NCBI RefSeq assembly: GCF_000830005.1
Contig: NZ_CP010407.1
Span: 8,196,001 to 8,260,000 of the forward strand
DNA from: Streptomyces vietnamensis
GTDB lineage: Bacteria > Actinomycetota > Actinomycetes > Streptomycetales > Streptomycetaceae
Reading direction: 5' to 3'
DNA length: 64,000 nt
Shown: positions 1 to 8,283 of the stretch, one piece after another
Layout of the letters: each line of letters opens with the position of its first letter
Position numbering within the stretch: the first letter of the stretch is position 1
Position numbers and translations under genes: made by a program
The notes under the pieces: model-generated
Databases searched by the model: none
The model's input: only the letters and a program-made list of their open reading frames with translations
Told to the model about the DNA's origin: nothing

Positions 1-765
1 ACCGGGCCGGGCCGAGTGCAGGGCCTGCCGCATGGCCTCGGCGGTGCCGACGCATTCCAGGACGCTGTCGGCGCCGATTCCGCCGGTCATCTCCTCGACC
101 AGGGCCACGCCCTCCTCGCCGCGCTCGGTGACGATGTCGGTGGCGCCGAACGCGCGCGCCAGCTTCTGCCGGGACGAGTGCCGCGACATGGCGATGATCC
201 GCTCGGCGCCCATCTCCTTGGCGGCGATCACAGCGCACAGGCCGACCGCTCCGTCACCGACGACCACCGCGGTGGAACCCGGCCTCACCTCGGCGGCCTC
301 GGCGGCCCACCAGCCGGTGCCCAGCACGTCCGACACGGCCAGCAGACCGGGCCAGAACTTCTCGTCCGGTACCCCGTCGGTGGCGACCAGGGTGCCCTGG
401 GCGTTGGGGATGCGCACGTACTCCGCCTGGCAGGTGGACATGAACTCGCGGTGCAGGCAGTTCGACGGAAAGCCGTTGAGGCAGTTCGGACAGGTGTTGT
501 CCGAGGTCGCGAAGGAGCCGACGACGAACTGCCCGGGCCGGATGGCGGTGACCTCGGCCCCGACCTCCTCCACGAAGCCGACGTACTCGTGCCCCATCGG
601 ATGCGGGTCGCCGATCGGTTCGGCGCCCCGGTAGGGCCACAGGTCGGAGCCGCAGACGCAGGTGACGGCCGTGCGGATGATCGCATCGGTGGGCTTGAGG
701 ATCTTCGGGTCGTCCAGGGTCTCGAAACGGACGTCGCCGGGGGCGTGGATCATTGCGCCGCGCAT
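1..765 (-). CDS. Zinc-dependent alcohol dehydrogenase, 3' end outside window
   Basis: A medium-chain zinc dehydrogenase, oxidising an alcohol with NAD(P). 255 codons are visible and the C-terminus lies beyond base 1. The N-terminal catalytic domain shows CGSD (catalytic zinc Cys), GHEYVG (zinc His/Glu) and a spaced set of cysteines around CPNC and NC. The NAD fold carries VVGDGAVGLCAV. The ATG at 765 is preceded by AAGGA at a normal distance. It is divergent from the MmyB-type regulator at 973, which suggests direct control by that regulator. The exact substrate cannot be read from the sequence. The sequence style resembles the threonine-dehydrogenase/Zn-oxidoreductase group. The absence of a stop before base 1 reflects the window edge, not a defect. 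Confidence 0.85.
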   Translation of the reverse strand, partial: MRGAMIHAPGDVRFETLDDPKILKPTDAIIRTAVTCVCGSDLWPYRGAEPIGDPHPMGHEYVGFVEEVGAEVTAIRPGQFVVGSFATSDNTCPNCLNGFPSNCLHREFMSTCQAEYVRIPNAQGTLVATDGVPDEKFWPGLLAVSDVLGTGWWAAEAAEVRPGSTAVVVGDGAVGLCAVIAAKEMGAERIIAMSRHSSRQKLARAFGATDIVTERGEEGVALVEEMTGGIGADSVLECVGTAEAMRQALHSARPG

Positions 766-922
766 CAGGATTCCTTACGTACGAGGGGGGGGCGGGGCCG
801 CCCGGGACTGTCCGGGGCGACCCGTGTGCCGGCGTTCCTGCCCTGCCGCAGGAGCAGCAGGAAAACGCCACGTCATCCAGGTAACCGGCACTTCGCGCAC
901 GCAGCGAGTCACTGACAAGGGG

Positions 923-937
923 TGTACCGGCAGTACA
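923..937. promoter_or_regulatory. Palindrome TGTAC-N5-GTACA in divergent promoter region
   Basis: A perfect inverted repeat (TGTAC CGGCA GTACA) lies in the 207-base gap between the divergent dehydrogenase (start 765) and HTH regulator (start 973). Its symmetry and position fit an operator for the regulator next door. Binding is inferred only. Confidence 0.4.
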
Positions 938-972
938 TCCCTCCGGCGTCGGGCAGGTCGTACCGTCGAGGT

Positions 973-1863
973 GTGGACAACCAAGCAGAGGTCCGCGAGT
1001 TCCTCACCTCGCGGCGATCCAAGATCACGCCCGAGCAGGCCGGACTGCCCACCGGCAGCAGACGCCGGGTCCCCGGCCTGCGCCGCAGCGAGGTCGCGGC
1101 GCTGGCCGACGTCAGCGTGGAGTACTACGCCAAGCTGGAACGCGGCAACCTCGCCGGCGTCTCACCGGCCGTTCTGGAGTCCGTCGCCCGCGCGCTGCGG
1201 CTCGACGACGCCGAGCGCGCCCACCTGCTCCACCTGGCCCAGGCCGCCGACGGCTCCGACGCCCTCACCCGCCCCCGGCGCCGTGCCACCAAGCAGTGGA
1301 AGCCGCACCCGAGCCTGCAGTGGACCCTGGACGCGGTCACCGCATGCCCCGCCTTCGTCCGCAACGGCCGCATGGACCTCCTGGCCACCAACAGCCTGGC
1401 CCGCGCCTTCCACCACGACCTCTACGCCAACCCGCACAACCAGGGGAACTTCGCCCGCTTCCAGTTCCTCGACCCCCTCTCGCGCCGCTTCTACCCCGAC
1501 TGGGACCTGGCCGCGGACATCACCGTCGCCATCCTGCGCACCGAGGCCGGTCGCAACCCGCACGGCAAGGAGCTGCACGATCTCGTCGGTGAGCTGTCGA
1601 CCCGCAGCGACGCCTTCCGCACCCGCTGGGGCGCCCATGACGTCCGCCTCCACGGCACGGGTACGAAGCGTTTCCACCACGCGGCGGTCGGTGACCTCAC
1701 CCTCGCCTACGAGGGGATGGAGATGACGGCCGAACCCGGGCTCGTGCTCACCGTCTACACCGCCGAACCCGGCTCGCCCTCCGACGAGGGCCTGCGCCTG
1801 CTCGCCTCCTGGGCGGCCACGCAGGAGACCGCGTCCGCCACGGAGGAGACGGCAGCGCGCTGA
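973..1863 (+). CDS. XRE-family regulator with MmyB-like ligand-binding domain
   Basis: 296-residue DNA-binding regulator. Residues about 10-75 form an XRE helix-turn-helix (RRVPGLRRSEVAALADVS, then YYAKLERGN), followed by a 200-residue domain of the MmyB-like (MLTR_LBD) type that is thought to bind a small, possibly fatty, ligand. I chose the GTG at 973. An upstream GTG at 922 would place the start inside the palindrome at 923-937 and adds residues not typical of the family. Members of this family commonly repress a divergently transcribed dehydrogenase. Here the partner would be the zinc alcohol dehydrogenase at 765-1. The ligand is unknown. Confidence 0.85.
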   Translation: MDNQAEVREFLTSRRSKITPEQAGLPTGSRRRVPGLRRSEVAALADVSVEYYAKLERGNLAGVSPAVLESVARALRLDDAERAHLLHLAQAADGSDALTRPRRRATKQWKPHPSLQWTLDAVTACPAFVRNGRMDLLATNSLARAFHHDLYANPHNQGNFARFQFLDPLSRRFYPDWDLAADITVAILRTEAGRNPHGKELHDLVGELSTRSDAFRTRWGAHDVRLHGTGTKRFHHAAVGDLTLAYEGMEMTAEPGLVLTVYTAEPGSPSDEGLRLLASWAATQETASATEETAAR

Positions 1864-1906
1864 AGGGGCGGCGCCGGGTTCTGCAAGCTGCCTGTGGGCC
1901 GAGCCG

Positions 1907-2374
1907 TCAGAAGTTGATGAACGCCGCTTCCCCGACCCACGTGTCGCGCATGACCAGCCGGACGTCGGTGATGCGCGCCTCGGCCGTGCCGGACTCCGTC
2001 ACCAGCTGGACGTTGGCGCTCTCGGCACGCAGTTCGGTGCCGTCGGCCTCCAGGGCGTCCGGCCGGCCAAGGAGCGGTACCGCCGCGTCCGCGCAGAGGG
2101 TTCCGGTGGGCGTGCAGAGCTCGAAGCGCGCGTCCAGGCGCAGGTCCGCCGGGTAGGCGACACGGCCGATGCCGTCCTCCTCGCCCTTGCCGAGCGTGCC
2201 GCCCGAGGGCCGCGCCCAGCTTGCCTTCAGCATGACGCGACCACCCGGCTCGGCGCAGTCGCCGACCACCGCCAGGCGGGAAAGCCGGGCCAGCCGCTGT
2301 GTGCGGGTCTCGAACGGTCGCGGCACCGAGGAGGACGCTCGGCCCCGGATCCGCAGGACGGCCTCCAAAGCCAT
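1907..2374 (-). CDS. Hypothetical protein, 155 residues
   Basis: I do not recognise this protein. It starts MALEAVLRIRG and ends WVGEAAFINF, with no membrane segment, signal peptide or lipobox. The body is rich in beta-strand-like alternation (MLKASWARP, DLRLDARFELC, ITDVRLVMRD) and has three cysteines, two of them close together in ELCTPTGTLC. It lies 26 bases downstream of the lipoprotein gene on the same strand and is probably cotranscribed. The open frame continues upstream through the lipoprotein gene in another phase, so I start at the ATG at 2374. The Shine-Dalgarno is weak and a later start is possible. Confidence 0.5.
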   Translation of the reverse strand: MALEAVLRIRGRASSSVPRPFETRTQRLARLSRLAVVGDCAEPGGRVMLKASWARPSGGTLGKGEEDGIGRVAYPADLRLDARFELCTPTGTLCADAAVPLLGRPDALEADGTELRAESANVQLVTESGTAEARITDVRLVMRDTWVGEAAFINF

Positions 2375-2400
2375 GCCGCGATCAGGGGGAGGGCATTGCG

Positions 2401-2745
2401 TCAGCCCTCGTCCGGGGCGTCGATGATGTTGCCGTCCTTGTCGAGGGTGTGGGTGCGCCAGTACACGTCCCACGTGTCGTCGACCTCTCGCGGCACCTTG
2501 CCCTCCGGGTACCGGGCGTATCCCGCCGAGGGCTCCTCGCCGTCCCGGACGCAATCGGAGCCGCTGTCTCCCACGGCCAGGACGGGGTATTCGCCGCTGT
2601 TGCAGACGTCCTCCCGGTATTCGAGGGCGGCGCACCCCGTGAGCGCGGCCGTCGCGACGATGCCCGTCAGGGTGGCGGCGACGATGCGGCGCTTCCTGTG
2701 CCGGACAGGGGCGGTGGGCCGGCTCGTGCCGGAGGGCGTGCGCAT
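2401..2745 (-). CDS. Small lipoprotein of the SCO0607-like type
   Basis: 114 residues. A basic N-terminus (RHRKRR) is followed by a hydrophobic stretch and the lipobox LTGC with the modified Cys at residue 38. The mature part contains VCNSGEYPVLAVG, a second Cys pair partner at SDCVRDGEEP, and the strongly patterned YARYPEGKVP and YWRTHTLDKDG. From memory this matches a family annotated as SCO0607 family lipoprotein in streptomycetes. Its function is unknown. The two mature cysteines may form a disulfide. It is probably the first gene of a two-gene unit with the hypothetical gene that follows. Confidence 0.75.
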   Translation of the reverse strand: MRTPSGTSRPTAPVRHRKRRIVAATLTGIVATAALTGCAALEYREDVCNSGEYPVLAVGDSGSDCVRDGEEPSAGYARYPEGKVPREVDDTWDVYWRTHTLDKDGNIIDAPDEG

Positions 2746-3245
2746 GGGGGGTCTCCCGTCGTTCGGTGTGCCCTCAGGTTCGCCGCCGGACGGCTGCCGC
2801 GTCGTGAGTGCCCGTACTCAGATGCGTACGCGGAAATGCTCAACACCGCGTGGCCCGGAGCGCGTCGGGGCGAGGCGCACGCCCGGACGCGCCCGTCGGC
2901 CCGCTCCGGACCGGATCCCGGGCGTGGCCGTCGGCGAGGGTGATGAGGGGTGAGCAGCCGTCAGCACGCGCAGGAGAGGCCTCCCCAGGCGCCTCGTGAC
3001 CGCGCGGCAGCCAGACAGCGGCGCCGGAGCGCACAAGTGCGCACAGGGGGCGGTCGGCAGGGCTCGGCGCGCGTCCGCAGGAGCCGATGCACATCGCTTC
3101 GTGCGCGTGCCTTCACGCGCCTCCCGGGAGCTCCGCGCGCCCTACCGGTGCCCGCAGGGCGACGGAAAGGATGAGCGCACCGCACAGGACCCAGGCGATC
3201 CGCACCCCTGCCCCCGGGCAGGTGGACATGCGGCGGAAGGAGCTC
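2746..3245. other. 500-base intergenic region without a convincing gene
   Basis: Separates the leftward lipoprotein gene from the rightward furan operon and must hold both promoters. Translations in all frames are arginine/proline-rich shadows. The only clear structure I see is the palindrome at 2805-2820. An ideal ribosome-binding site (GGAAGGAG) closes the region just before 3246. Confidence 0.6.
2805..2820. promoter_or_regulatory. Palindrome TGAGT-N6-ACTCA upstream of lipoprotein gene
   Basis: Inverted repeat TGAGT GCCCGT ACTCA about 60 bases upstream of the lipoprotein start. The inner C and G also pair, so 6 of 8 half-site positions match. Operator role is inferred from symmetry and position. 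Confidence 0.35.
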
Positions 3246-4004
3246 ATGGTGTTGCTTCTCATCTCCCCGGACGGTGTCGAGGAGGCCCTCGACTGTGCGA
3301 AGGCCGCGGAACACCTCGACATCGTCGATGTCAAGAAGCCCGACGAGGGCTCGCTGGGCGCCAACTTCCCCTGGGTCATCCGGGAGATCCGCGACGCGGT
3401 GCCGGCGGACAAGCCGGTGTCCGCCACGGTGGGGGACGTGCCGTACAAGCCCGGCACGGTGGCGCAGGCCGCGCTGGGCGCGGTCGTCTCCGGTGCCACG
3501 TACATCAAGGTCGGCCTGTACGGCTGCACGACTCCCGAGCAGGGCGTCGAGGTCATGCGGGCGGTCGTCCGCGCGGTGAAGGACCACCGCCCCGAGGCGC
3601 TCGTCGTCGCCTCGGGCTACGCCGACGCCCACCGCATCGGCTGCGTCAACCCGCTCGCCCTGCCCGACATCGCCGCCCGCGCCGGTGCCGACGCGGCCAT
3701 GCTGGACACCGCGATCAAGGACGGCACGCGGCTCTTCGACCACGTTCCGCCCGACGCCTGCGCCGAGTTCGTCCGGCGCGCCCACGCGTCCGGTCTGCTC
3801 GCCGCCCTCGCGGGCAGCGTCAAGCAGGCCGACCTCGGCCCGCTGACCCGCATCGGCACGGACATCGTGGGCGTACGGGGAGCGGTCTGCGCGGGCGGTG
3901 ACCGCAATGCCGGGAGGATCCAGCCGCATCTGGTCGCCGCCTTCCGCGCGGAGATGGACCGGCAGGCCCGGGAGCACGCCGTCGGCATCCCGGCCGTGAA
4001 CTGA
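3246..4004 (+). CDS. MfnB-type (5-formylfuran-3-yl)methyl phosphate synthase
   Basis: 252 residues, the usual length of the MfnB (former DUF556) family. In methanogens MfnB condenses two glyceraldehyde-3-phosphates into 4-(hydroxymethyl)-2-furancarboxaldehyde phosphate, the furan precursor of methanofuran. A TIM-barrel-type sequence with the family signature blocks: [39 protein letters not shown] and LDTAIKDGT. Asp28, Lys30, Lys88, Asp154 and Lys158 sit at a constant offset of three from the residues I recall as active-site in the Methanocaldococcus jannaschii enzyme (Asp25, Lys27, Lys85, Asp151, Lys155), so the enzyme should be active. The ATG at 3246 has a near-perfect GGAAGGAG. It heads a tight operon with two dehydrogenases and a methyltransferase. 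No other methanofuran gene (MfnC, D, E, F) is nearby, so the product is probably not methanofuran. Confidence 0.9.
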   Translation: MVLLLISPDGVEEALDCAKAAEHLDIVDVKKPDEGSLGANFPWVIREIRDAVPADKPVSATVGDVPYKPGTVAQAALGAVVSGATYIKVGLYGCTTPEQGVEVMRAVVRAVKDHRPEALVVASGYADAHRIGCVNPLALPDIAARAGADAAMLDTAIKDGTRLFDHVPPDACAEFVRRAHASGLLAALAGSVKQADLGPLTRIGTDIVGVRGAVCAGGDRNAGRIQPHLVAAFRAEMDRQAREHAVGIPAVN

Positions 4005-4012
4005 CCGCCGGG

Positions 4013-5422
4013 ATGCCGACAACGGAAGCCGGTCGCGTCCCCGAGCGTCGTGCCGCACGCCTCGCCGTCGTCGACCCGGCCACCGGGGAGGCCTTCGACG
4101 GGGCCCCCGACCAGCAGCCGGACGAGTTGGACGAGGTGGTCGCCCGGGCCCAGCGGGCCTGGCACGGCTGGCGCGCCGACCCCGCCGCCCGCACCACCGC
4201 CCTGCGCGCCGCTGCCGACACCGTGGAAACGGTCGGAGACGACCTCGCCCGGCTGCTCACACGGGAACAGGGCAAGCCCCTGGCCGAGTCGTACGCCGAA
4301 ATCGCCCGTACGGCGGCCCGGCTGCGCTACTTCGCCGACCTGGCCCCCAGGACCCGCCGGATCGACGACGGCCGACCCGTGCACAGCGAGGTCCGCTGGC
4401 GGCCCGTCGGGCCCGTCGCCGCGATCGTGCCGTGGAACTTCCCGCTCCAGCTCGCGGCGGCGAAGTTCGCGCCCGCGCTCGCGGCCGGCAACACCGTGGT
4501 CCTCAAACCGTCCCCGTACACCCCGCTCGCCACCCGGCTGCTCGGCTCCGTCCTCGCAGCCGTCCTGCCCGAGGACGTCCTGACCGTCGTCACCGGCCGC
4601 GAACCCCTCGGTGCCCGTCTCGCCGCCCACCCGGGCATCCGGCACGTCACCTTCACCGGCTCGGTGCCCACCGGCCGGGCCGTCGCCGGGGCCGCGGCGG
4701 CCTCGCTCGCCCGGGTCACCCTGGAACTGGGCGGCAACGACGCCGCCGTCCTCCTGGACGACGTCGACGTGGAACGGATCGCGGACCGGCTGTTCTGGGC
4801 CGCGTTCCGCAACTGCGGGCAGGTCTGCATGGCGGTCAAACGCGTCTACGCCCCCGCCCGCCTCCACGCCGAGGTCGTCGAAGCCCTCGCCCAGCGCGCG
4901 AAGACCGTCCCGGTCGGATCCGGACTCGACCCGGACACCCGGATCGGTCCGGTCAACAACGCTCCCCAGCTGGCCCGGGTCGAGCAGGTCACACGGCAGG
5001 CCCTGGCGGACGGCGCCCGGGCCGCGGCCGGCGGCCACCGACTCGACGGAGCGGGGTACTTCTTCGCTCCCACGATCCTCAGCGACGTCCCGCCCGACAG
5101 CCCGGTGGTCACCGAGGAACAGTTCGGACCGGTCCTGCCGGTCCTGCCGTACCGGAACCTCGACGAGGCCCTCGACGCGGCCAACGGCACCGGCTTCGGC
5201 CTCGGCGGCTCCGTCTGGGGCACCGACCTCGACCGGGCCGAGGCGGTGGCCGACCGGCTCGAATGCGGCACGGCCTGGATCAACCACCACGCCGAACTCT
5301 CCCTCGCCCAGCCCTTCGCGGGCGTCAAGGACAGCGGCGTCGGCGTCGCGGGCGGACCGTGGGGCCTCTACGGCAACCTCCGGCCGTTCGTCGTCCACCG
5401 CCCGCGGGAGGAGGAGGCGTGA
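4013..5422 (+). CDS. NAD(P)-dependent aldehyde dehydrogenase
   Basis: 469 residues, a full-length aldehyde dehydrogenase that would oxidise an aldehyde to a carboxylic acid. Catalytic residues are present: Asn142 in PWNFPL, Lys165 in VLKPS, Glu238 in LELGGND and nucleophile Cys272 in NCGQVCMAVKR. The cofactor loop FTGSVPTGR is at 214-222. It begins 8 bases after the furan synthase and overlaps the next gene by 4 bases, so it belongs to the operon. A reasonable inference is that it oxidises the furan aldehyde made by the first enzyme to a furoic acid. Other ALDH substrates cannot be excluded, as the family is broad. The Shine-Dalgarno is weak, consistent with translation continuing from the gene before it. 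Confidence 0.9.
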   Translation: MPTTEAGRVPERRAARLAVVDPATGEAFDGAPDQQPDELDEVVARAQRAWHGWRADPAARTTALRAAADTVETVGDDLARLLTREQGKPLAESYAEIARTAARLRYFADLAPRTRRIDDGRPVHSEVRWRPVGPVAAIVPWNFPLQLAAAKFAPALAAGNTVVLKPSPYTPLATRLLGSVLAAVLPEDVLTVVTGREPLGARLAAHPGIRHVTFTGSVPTGRAVAGAAAASLARVTLELGGNDAAVLLDDVDVERIADRLFWAAFRNCGQVCMAVKRVYAPARLHAEVVEALAQRAKTVPVGSGLDPDTRIGPVNNAPQLARVEQVTRQALADGARAAAGGHRLDGAGYFFAPTILSDVPPDSPVVTEEQFGPVLPVLPYRNLDEALDAANGTGFGLGGSVWGTDLDRAEAVADRLECGTAWINHHAELSLAQPFAGVKDSGVGVAGGPWGLYGNLRPFVVHRPREEEA

Positions 5423-6528
5423 CGACGAGGTTCCAGGCGGCCGTACTGCGCTCGTACGAGGACCCGTTCACGGTCGAGGAAGTGGCCCTGCGCACGGAGC
5501 CCGAACCCGGCGAGATCCTGGTCGAGATCGCGGGAGCCGGGATGTGCCGCACCGACCTCGCGGTACGGCGATCGGCCGGCCGCAGCCCGCTCCCGGCGGT
5601 CCTCGGCCACGAGGGCGCCGGGGTCGTGGTGGCGACGGGCGGCGGCCCCGACATCGCGCCCGGCGTCGGCGACCACGTCGTGCTGAGCTTCGACTCCTGC
5701 GGACACTGCCGGAACTGCCGCGCCGCAGCCCCCGCCTACTGCGACTCCTTCGCCTCCCTCAACCTCTTCGGCGGCCGTGCGGAGGAACCACCGCGACTCG
5801 TCGACGCGACCGGAAAGGCGCTGGCTCCCCGATGGTTCGGCCAGTCCTCCTTCGCCGCGTACGCGCTCGTCCCGGCCCGCAACGCCGTCCGGGTCGACCC
5901 CGCCCTGCCGCTCGAACTGCTCGGGCCGCTCGGCTGCGGCTTCCTCACCGGTGCCGGAGCCGTACTCAACACCTTCGCCGCGGGACCCGGCGACACCCTC
6001 GTGGTCCTCGGCGCGGGGGCGGTGGGCCTGGCCGCCGTGATGGCGGCCACCGCCGCCGGCGTGACGACCGTGGCCGTCGACCGGCATCCCGAACGCCTTG
6101 ACCTGGCCGAACGGTTCGGCGCGACCCCGCTGTCCGCCGGATCGCCCGGACTCCCCGAGCGGATCCGCCGACTGACCGACGGCGGAGCCCAGTACGCCCT
6201 CGACACCACGGCCTCGGCCCCGCTCGTCAACGACGCGCTCCACGCACTGCGCCCCACCGGCACCCTCGGCCTCGTGGCACGCCTCCACACCCCACTGCCG
6301 CTCGAACCGGGCACGCTCGACCGAGGCCGCGGCATCCGCCACATCTGCGAAGGCGACGCGGTACCCGGACTGCTGATACCCCGGCTGACCGGCCTGTGGC
6401 AGGCCGGCCGCTTCCCCTTCGACCAGCTGATCCGCACCTACCCGCTGGCCGACATCAACGAGGCCGAACGCGACTGCGACGCCGGCCGCGTGGTCAAACC
6501 CGTCCTGCTGCCGGAAAGAAGAGACTGA
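5419..6528 (+). CDS. Aryl/benzyl-alcohol-type zinc dehydrogenase
   Basis: 369 residues, a medium-chain zinc alcohol dehydrogenase. Catalytic zinc ligands are Cys43 (GMCRTD), His64/Glu65 (GHEGAG) and Cys173 (PLGCGFLTG). The structural zinc site is complete: Cys94, 97, 100 and 108. The nucleotide-binding loop GAGAVG is at 198-203. The overall pattern matches the XylB/benzyl-alcohol dehydrogenase branch, which acts on alcohols attached to aromatic rings. A furfuryl-type alcohol would suit it. The GTG start overlaps the stop of the aldehyde dehydrogenase (GTGA) and has a purine-rich GGGAGGAGGAGG ahead of it. It overlaps the next gene by one base. Direction of the reaction in vivo is unknown. Confidence 0.88.
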   Translation: MTTRFQAAVLRSYEDPFTVEEVALRTEPEPGEILVEIAGAGMCRTDLAVRRSAGRSPLPAVLGHEGAGVVVATGGGPDIAPGVGDHVVLSFDSCGHCRNCRAAAPAYCDSFASLNLFGGRAEEPPRLVDATGKALAPRWFGQSSFAAYALVPARNAVRVDPALPLELLGPLGCGFLTGAGAVLNTFAAGPGDTLVVLGAGAVGLAAVMAATAAGVTTVAVDRHPERLDLAERFGATPLSAGSPGLPERIRRLTDGGAQYALDTTASAPLVNDALHALRPTGTLGLVARLHTPLPLEPGTLDRGRGIRHICEGDAVPGLLIPRLTGLWQAGRFPFDQLIRTYPLADINEAERDCDAGRVVKPVLLPERRD

Positions 6529-7487
6529 TGAGCGAAACCTCCATCACCAAGGAGTCCCCCCACCCGGGCACCGGAGGAGAAACGGCCGCCACGGCGCCTC
6601 GGCCGGCCGAGGCGGGCGGCGTGGACGGAGGCGTGGGACTGACCGCCCTCCTGGTCGCCGCGGCCCGGGCGATCGAGACCCACCGCCACGACAGCCTGGC
6701 CCGGGACGTCCACGCCGAACACTTCGTACGCGCGGCCCCGGCATCCGCGGACTGGCCGGTACGCATCGGACAGGTCCCGGAGGGGGACGCCAACCCGCTG
6801 TGGGGCAGGTTCGCCCGCTACTTCGGCCTGCGGACCCGGGTCCTCGACGACTTCGTCCTCGGATCGGTCCACGACGGCGCCCGCCAAGTGGTCCTGCTGG
6901 GAGCGGGTCTCGACACGCGTGCCTTCCGCCTCGACCTGCCGTCCGACTGCGTGGTCTTCGAGATCGACAGGGCGGGCGTGCTGGCCTTCAAGCAGCAGGT
7001 GCTCACGGACCTGTCGGCCGCCCCGAGGGCGAAGCGCGTCCCCGTACCGGTCGACCTGCGCGCGGACTGGGTCACCGCGCTGACCTCCGCCGGCTTCGAC
7101 CCGGCCGCACCGAGCGTCTGGCTGGCCGAGGGGCTGCTCTTCTACCTGCCGGGCCCCGCCGAGACGTACCTCATCGACACGGTGGACCGGCTGACCACCG
7201 GGGGCAGCGCCCTGGCCTTCGAGGCCAAACTGGAGAAGGACCTGCTGGCGTACCGCGACAGCGCGATCTACACGGCGACGCGGGAACAGATCGGCATCGA
7301 CCTGCTCGACCTCTTCGACCTGGGACCGCGCCCCGACTCGGCGGGGCACCTGAGGGCCAAGGGCTGGTCCACGTCGATGCACACGCCCTTCGACTTCACC
7401 CGCCGGCACGGGCGCGGCCCCCTCCCCGAGCCGAACGACGCCCTGGAGGGGAACCGGTGGGTCTTCGCCCACAAGCCCGGGCCGTGA
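6528..7487 (+). CDS. SAM-dependent methyltransferase, leucine carboxyl methyltransferase family
   Basis: 319 residues. Belongs to the LCMT/TIGR00027 group of class I methyltransferases. The SAM loop LLGAGLDTRAFRL is at 123-135, the acidic ribose-binding residue follows in FEIDR (145-149), and LAEGLLFYL is the usual motif after it. Family members characterised so far methylate carboxylates or are found in polyketide clusters. The first 35 residues are low-complexity and probably disordered. The ATG overlaps the preceding TGA (TGATG). As the last gene of the furan operon it could form a methyl ester of a furan carboxylic acid, which is an inference from family and context only. Confidence 0.85.
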   Translation: MSETSITKESPHPGTGGETAATAPRPAEAGGVDGGVGLTALLVAAARAIETHRHDSLARDVHAEHFVRAAPASADWPVRIGQVPEGDANPLWGRFARYFGLRTRVLDDFVLGSVHDGARQVVLLGAGLDTRAFRLDLPSDCVVFEIDRAGVLAFKQQVLTDLSAAPRAKRVPVPVDLRADWVTALTSAGFDPAAPSVWLAEGLLFYLPGPAETYLIDTVDRLTTGGSALAFEAKLEKDLLAYRDSAIYTATREQIGIDLLDLFDLGPRPDSAGHLRAKGWSTSMHTPFDFTRRHGRGPLPEPNDALEGNRWVFAHKPGP

Positions 7488-7500
7488 CGTCCGTCGGACG

Positions 7501-7560
7501 ACGGCGCCCCGGGACGGACGACGGCGCCCCGGGACGGCCGCCGCCGCCCCGGGACGCCCG
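7501..7560. repeat. Three 20-base tandem repeats between convergent genes
   Basis: Copies at 7501-7520, 7521-7540 and 7541-7560. The first two differ at one position, the third is more diverged. Each contains the self-complementary GGCGCCCCGGGACG core. It sits in the 86-base gap between the convergent methyltransferase and EF-hand genes, so it may act as a set of weak hairpins ending both transcripts. Confidence 0.8.
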
Positions 7561-7573
7561 CGACCGGGCCGTG

Positions 7574-8107
7574 TCAGACGGCCGGGGCGCCCACCAGCCG
7601 GTCACCGGGAATCCCGGCCAGGTCCGGTGCGTAGTAGTCCTCGATGCCGGCGGCCCACGTGCCCACGGTGATGCGGTCCGCGGCGTCCGGGCCGAAGGCG
7701 TCGAAGAGCGCGTGGATGTTCGCCTCCTCGAAGCCGATCGCCGTCATCAGCGACACGAAGAGCGGGCGCTCGATCAGGCCGTCCCCGTCCGGGTCGCCGA
7801 GCACGGAGAGCGCCTCGGCGAACTCGGTGACCGTGGGACCGAAACGCTCGGGGTCGAGCACGAAGGGGCGGAACTCCTCGATGGTGATCACGCCGTCGCC
7901 GTTGACGTCCAGCTCGGTGGCCAGCGTCGTCCACCAGCGGCGGAACGCGGTCCGGATGGCCTCCTTGGCACGGGCGTCCGATGCGACCGCCACCTCCAGG
8001 ACGCGTCCCGTCATGAGGTCGAAGTCGCCGGAGTCGATGACTCCGTTGCCGTTGGCGTCGAAGAGGGAGAAGACCAGCTCGACCCGCTTGGCGGCCTCAG
8101 CGCGCAT
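7574..8107 (-). CDS. EF-hand calcium-binding protein, calerythrin-like
   Basis: 177 residues, the length of calerythrin from Saccharopolyspora. Four EF-hand positions can be traced: loop 1 DANGNGVIDSGD (ends in Asp instead of Glu), loop 2 DVNGDGVITIEE (canonical), loop 3 DPDGDGLIERPL (last ligand lost) and a degenerate fourth near DAFGPDAADRIT. It is likely a cytoplasmic calcium sensor or buffer, since there is no signal peptide. The ATG at 8107 has AGGTGA upstream. It stands alone, convergent with the furan operon and 176 bases from the next leftward gene. No partner is evident from context. Confidence 0.85.
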   Translation of the reverse strand: MRAEAAKRVELVFSLFDANGNGVIDSGDFDLMTGRVLEVAVASDARAKEAIRTAFRRWWTTLATELDVNGDGVITIEEFRPFVLDPERFGPTVTEFAEALSVLGDPDGDGLIERPLFVSLMTAIGFEEANIHALFDAFGPDAADRITVGTWAAGIEDYYAPDLAGIPGDRLVGAPAV

Positions 8108-8283
8108 GTACGTCACCTGTCTCGTGCGGCCCGTCGGTCCCGGGCCTGGCTCAATGAGTGCCTCTACGTAACGCGCTGCGGGGAGAGCCGTGACGGTGGG
8201 GCGGTCGCGGTGACCGGAAGGAGTGAGTTCACCGACAATCAGCCCGGGCGACCGACCCACCGGCTCCGCGCGGGGTCGGGGCG

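Noticed and set aside
3087..3245. An N-terminal extension of the furan synthase from an ATG at 3087
   Set aside because: The extra 53 residues are not similar to the family. The ATG at 3246 has a near-perfect ribosome site and gives the usual protein length.
7501..7560. CRISPR-like array
   Set aside because: Repeats are head to tail without spacers and there are no cas genes.
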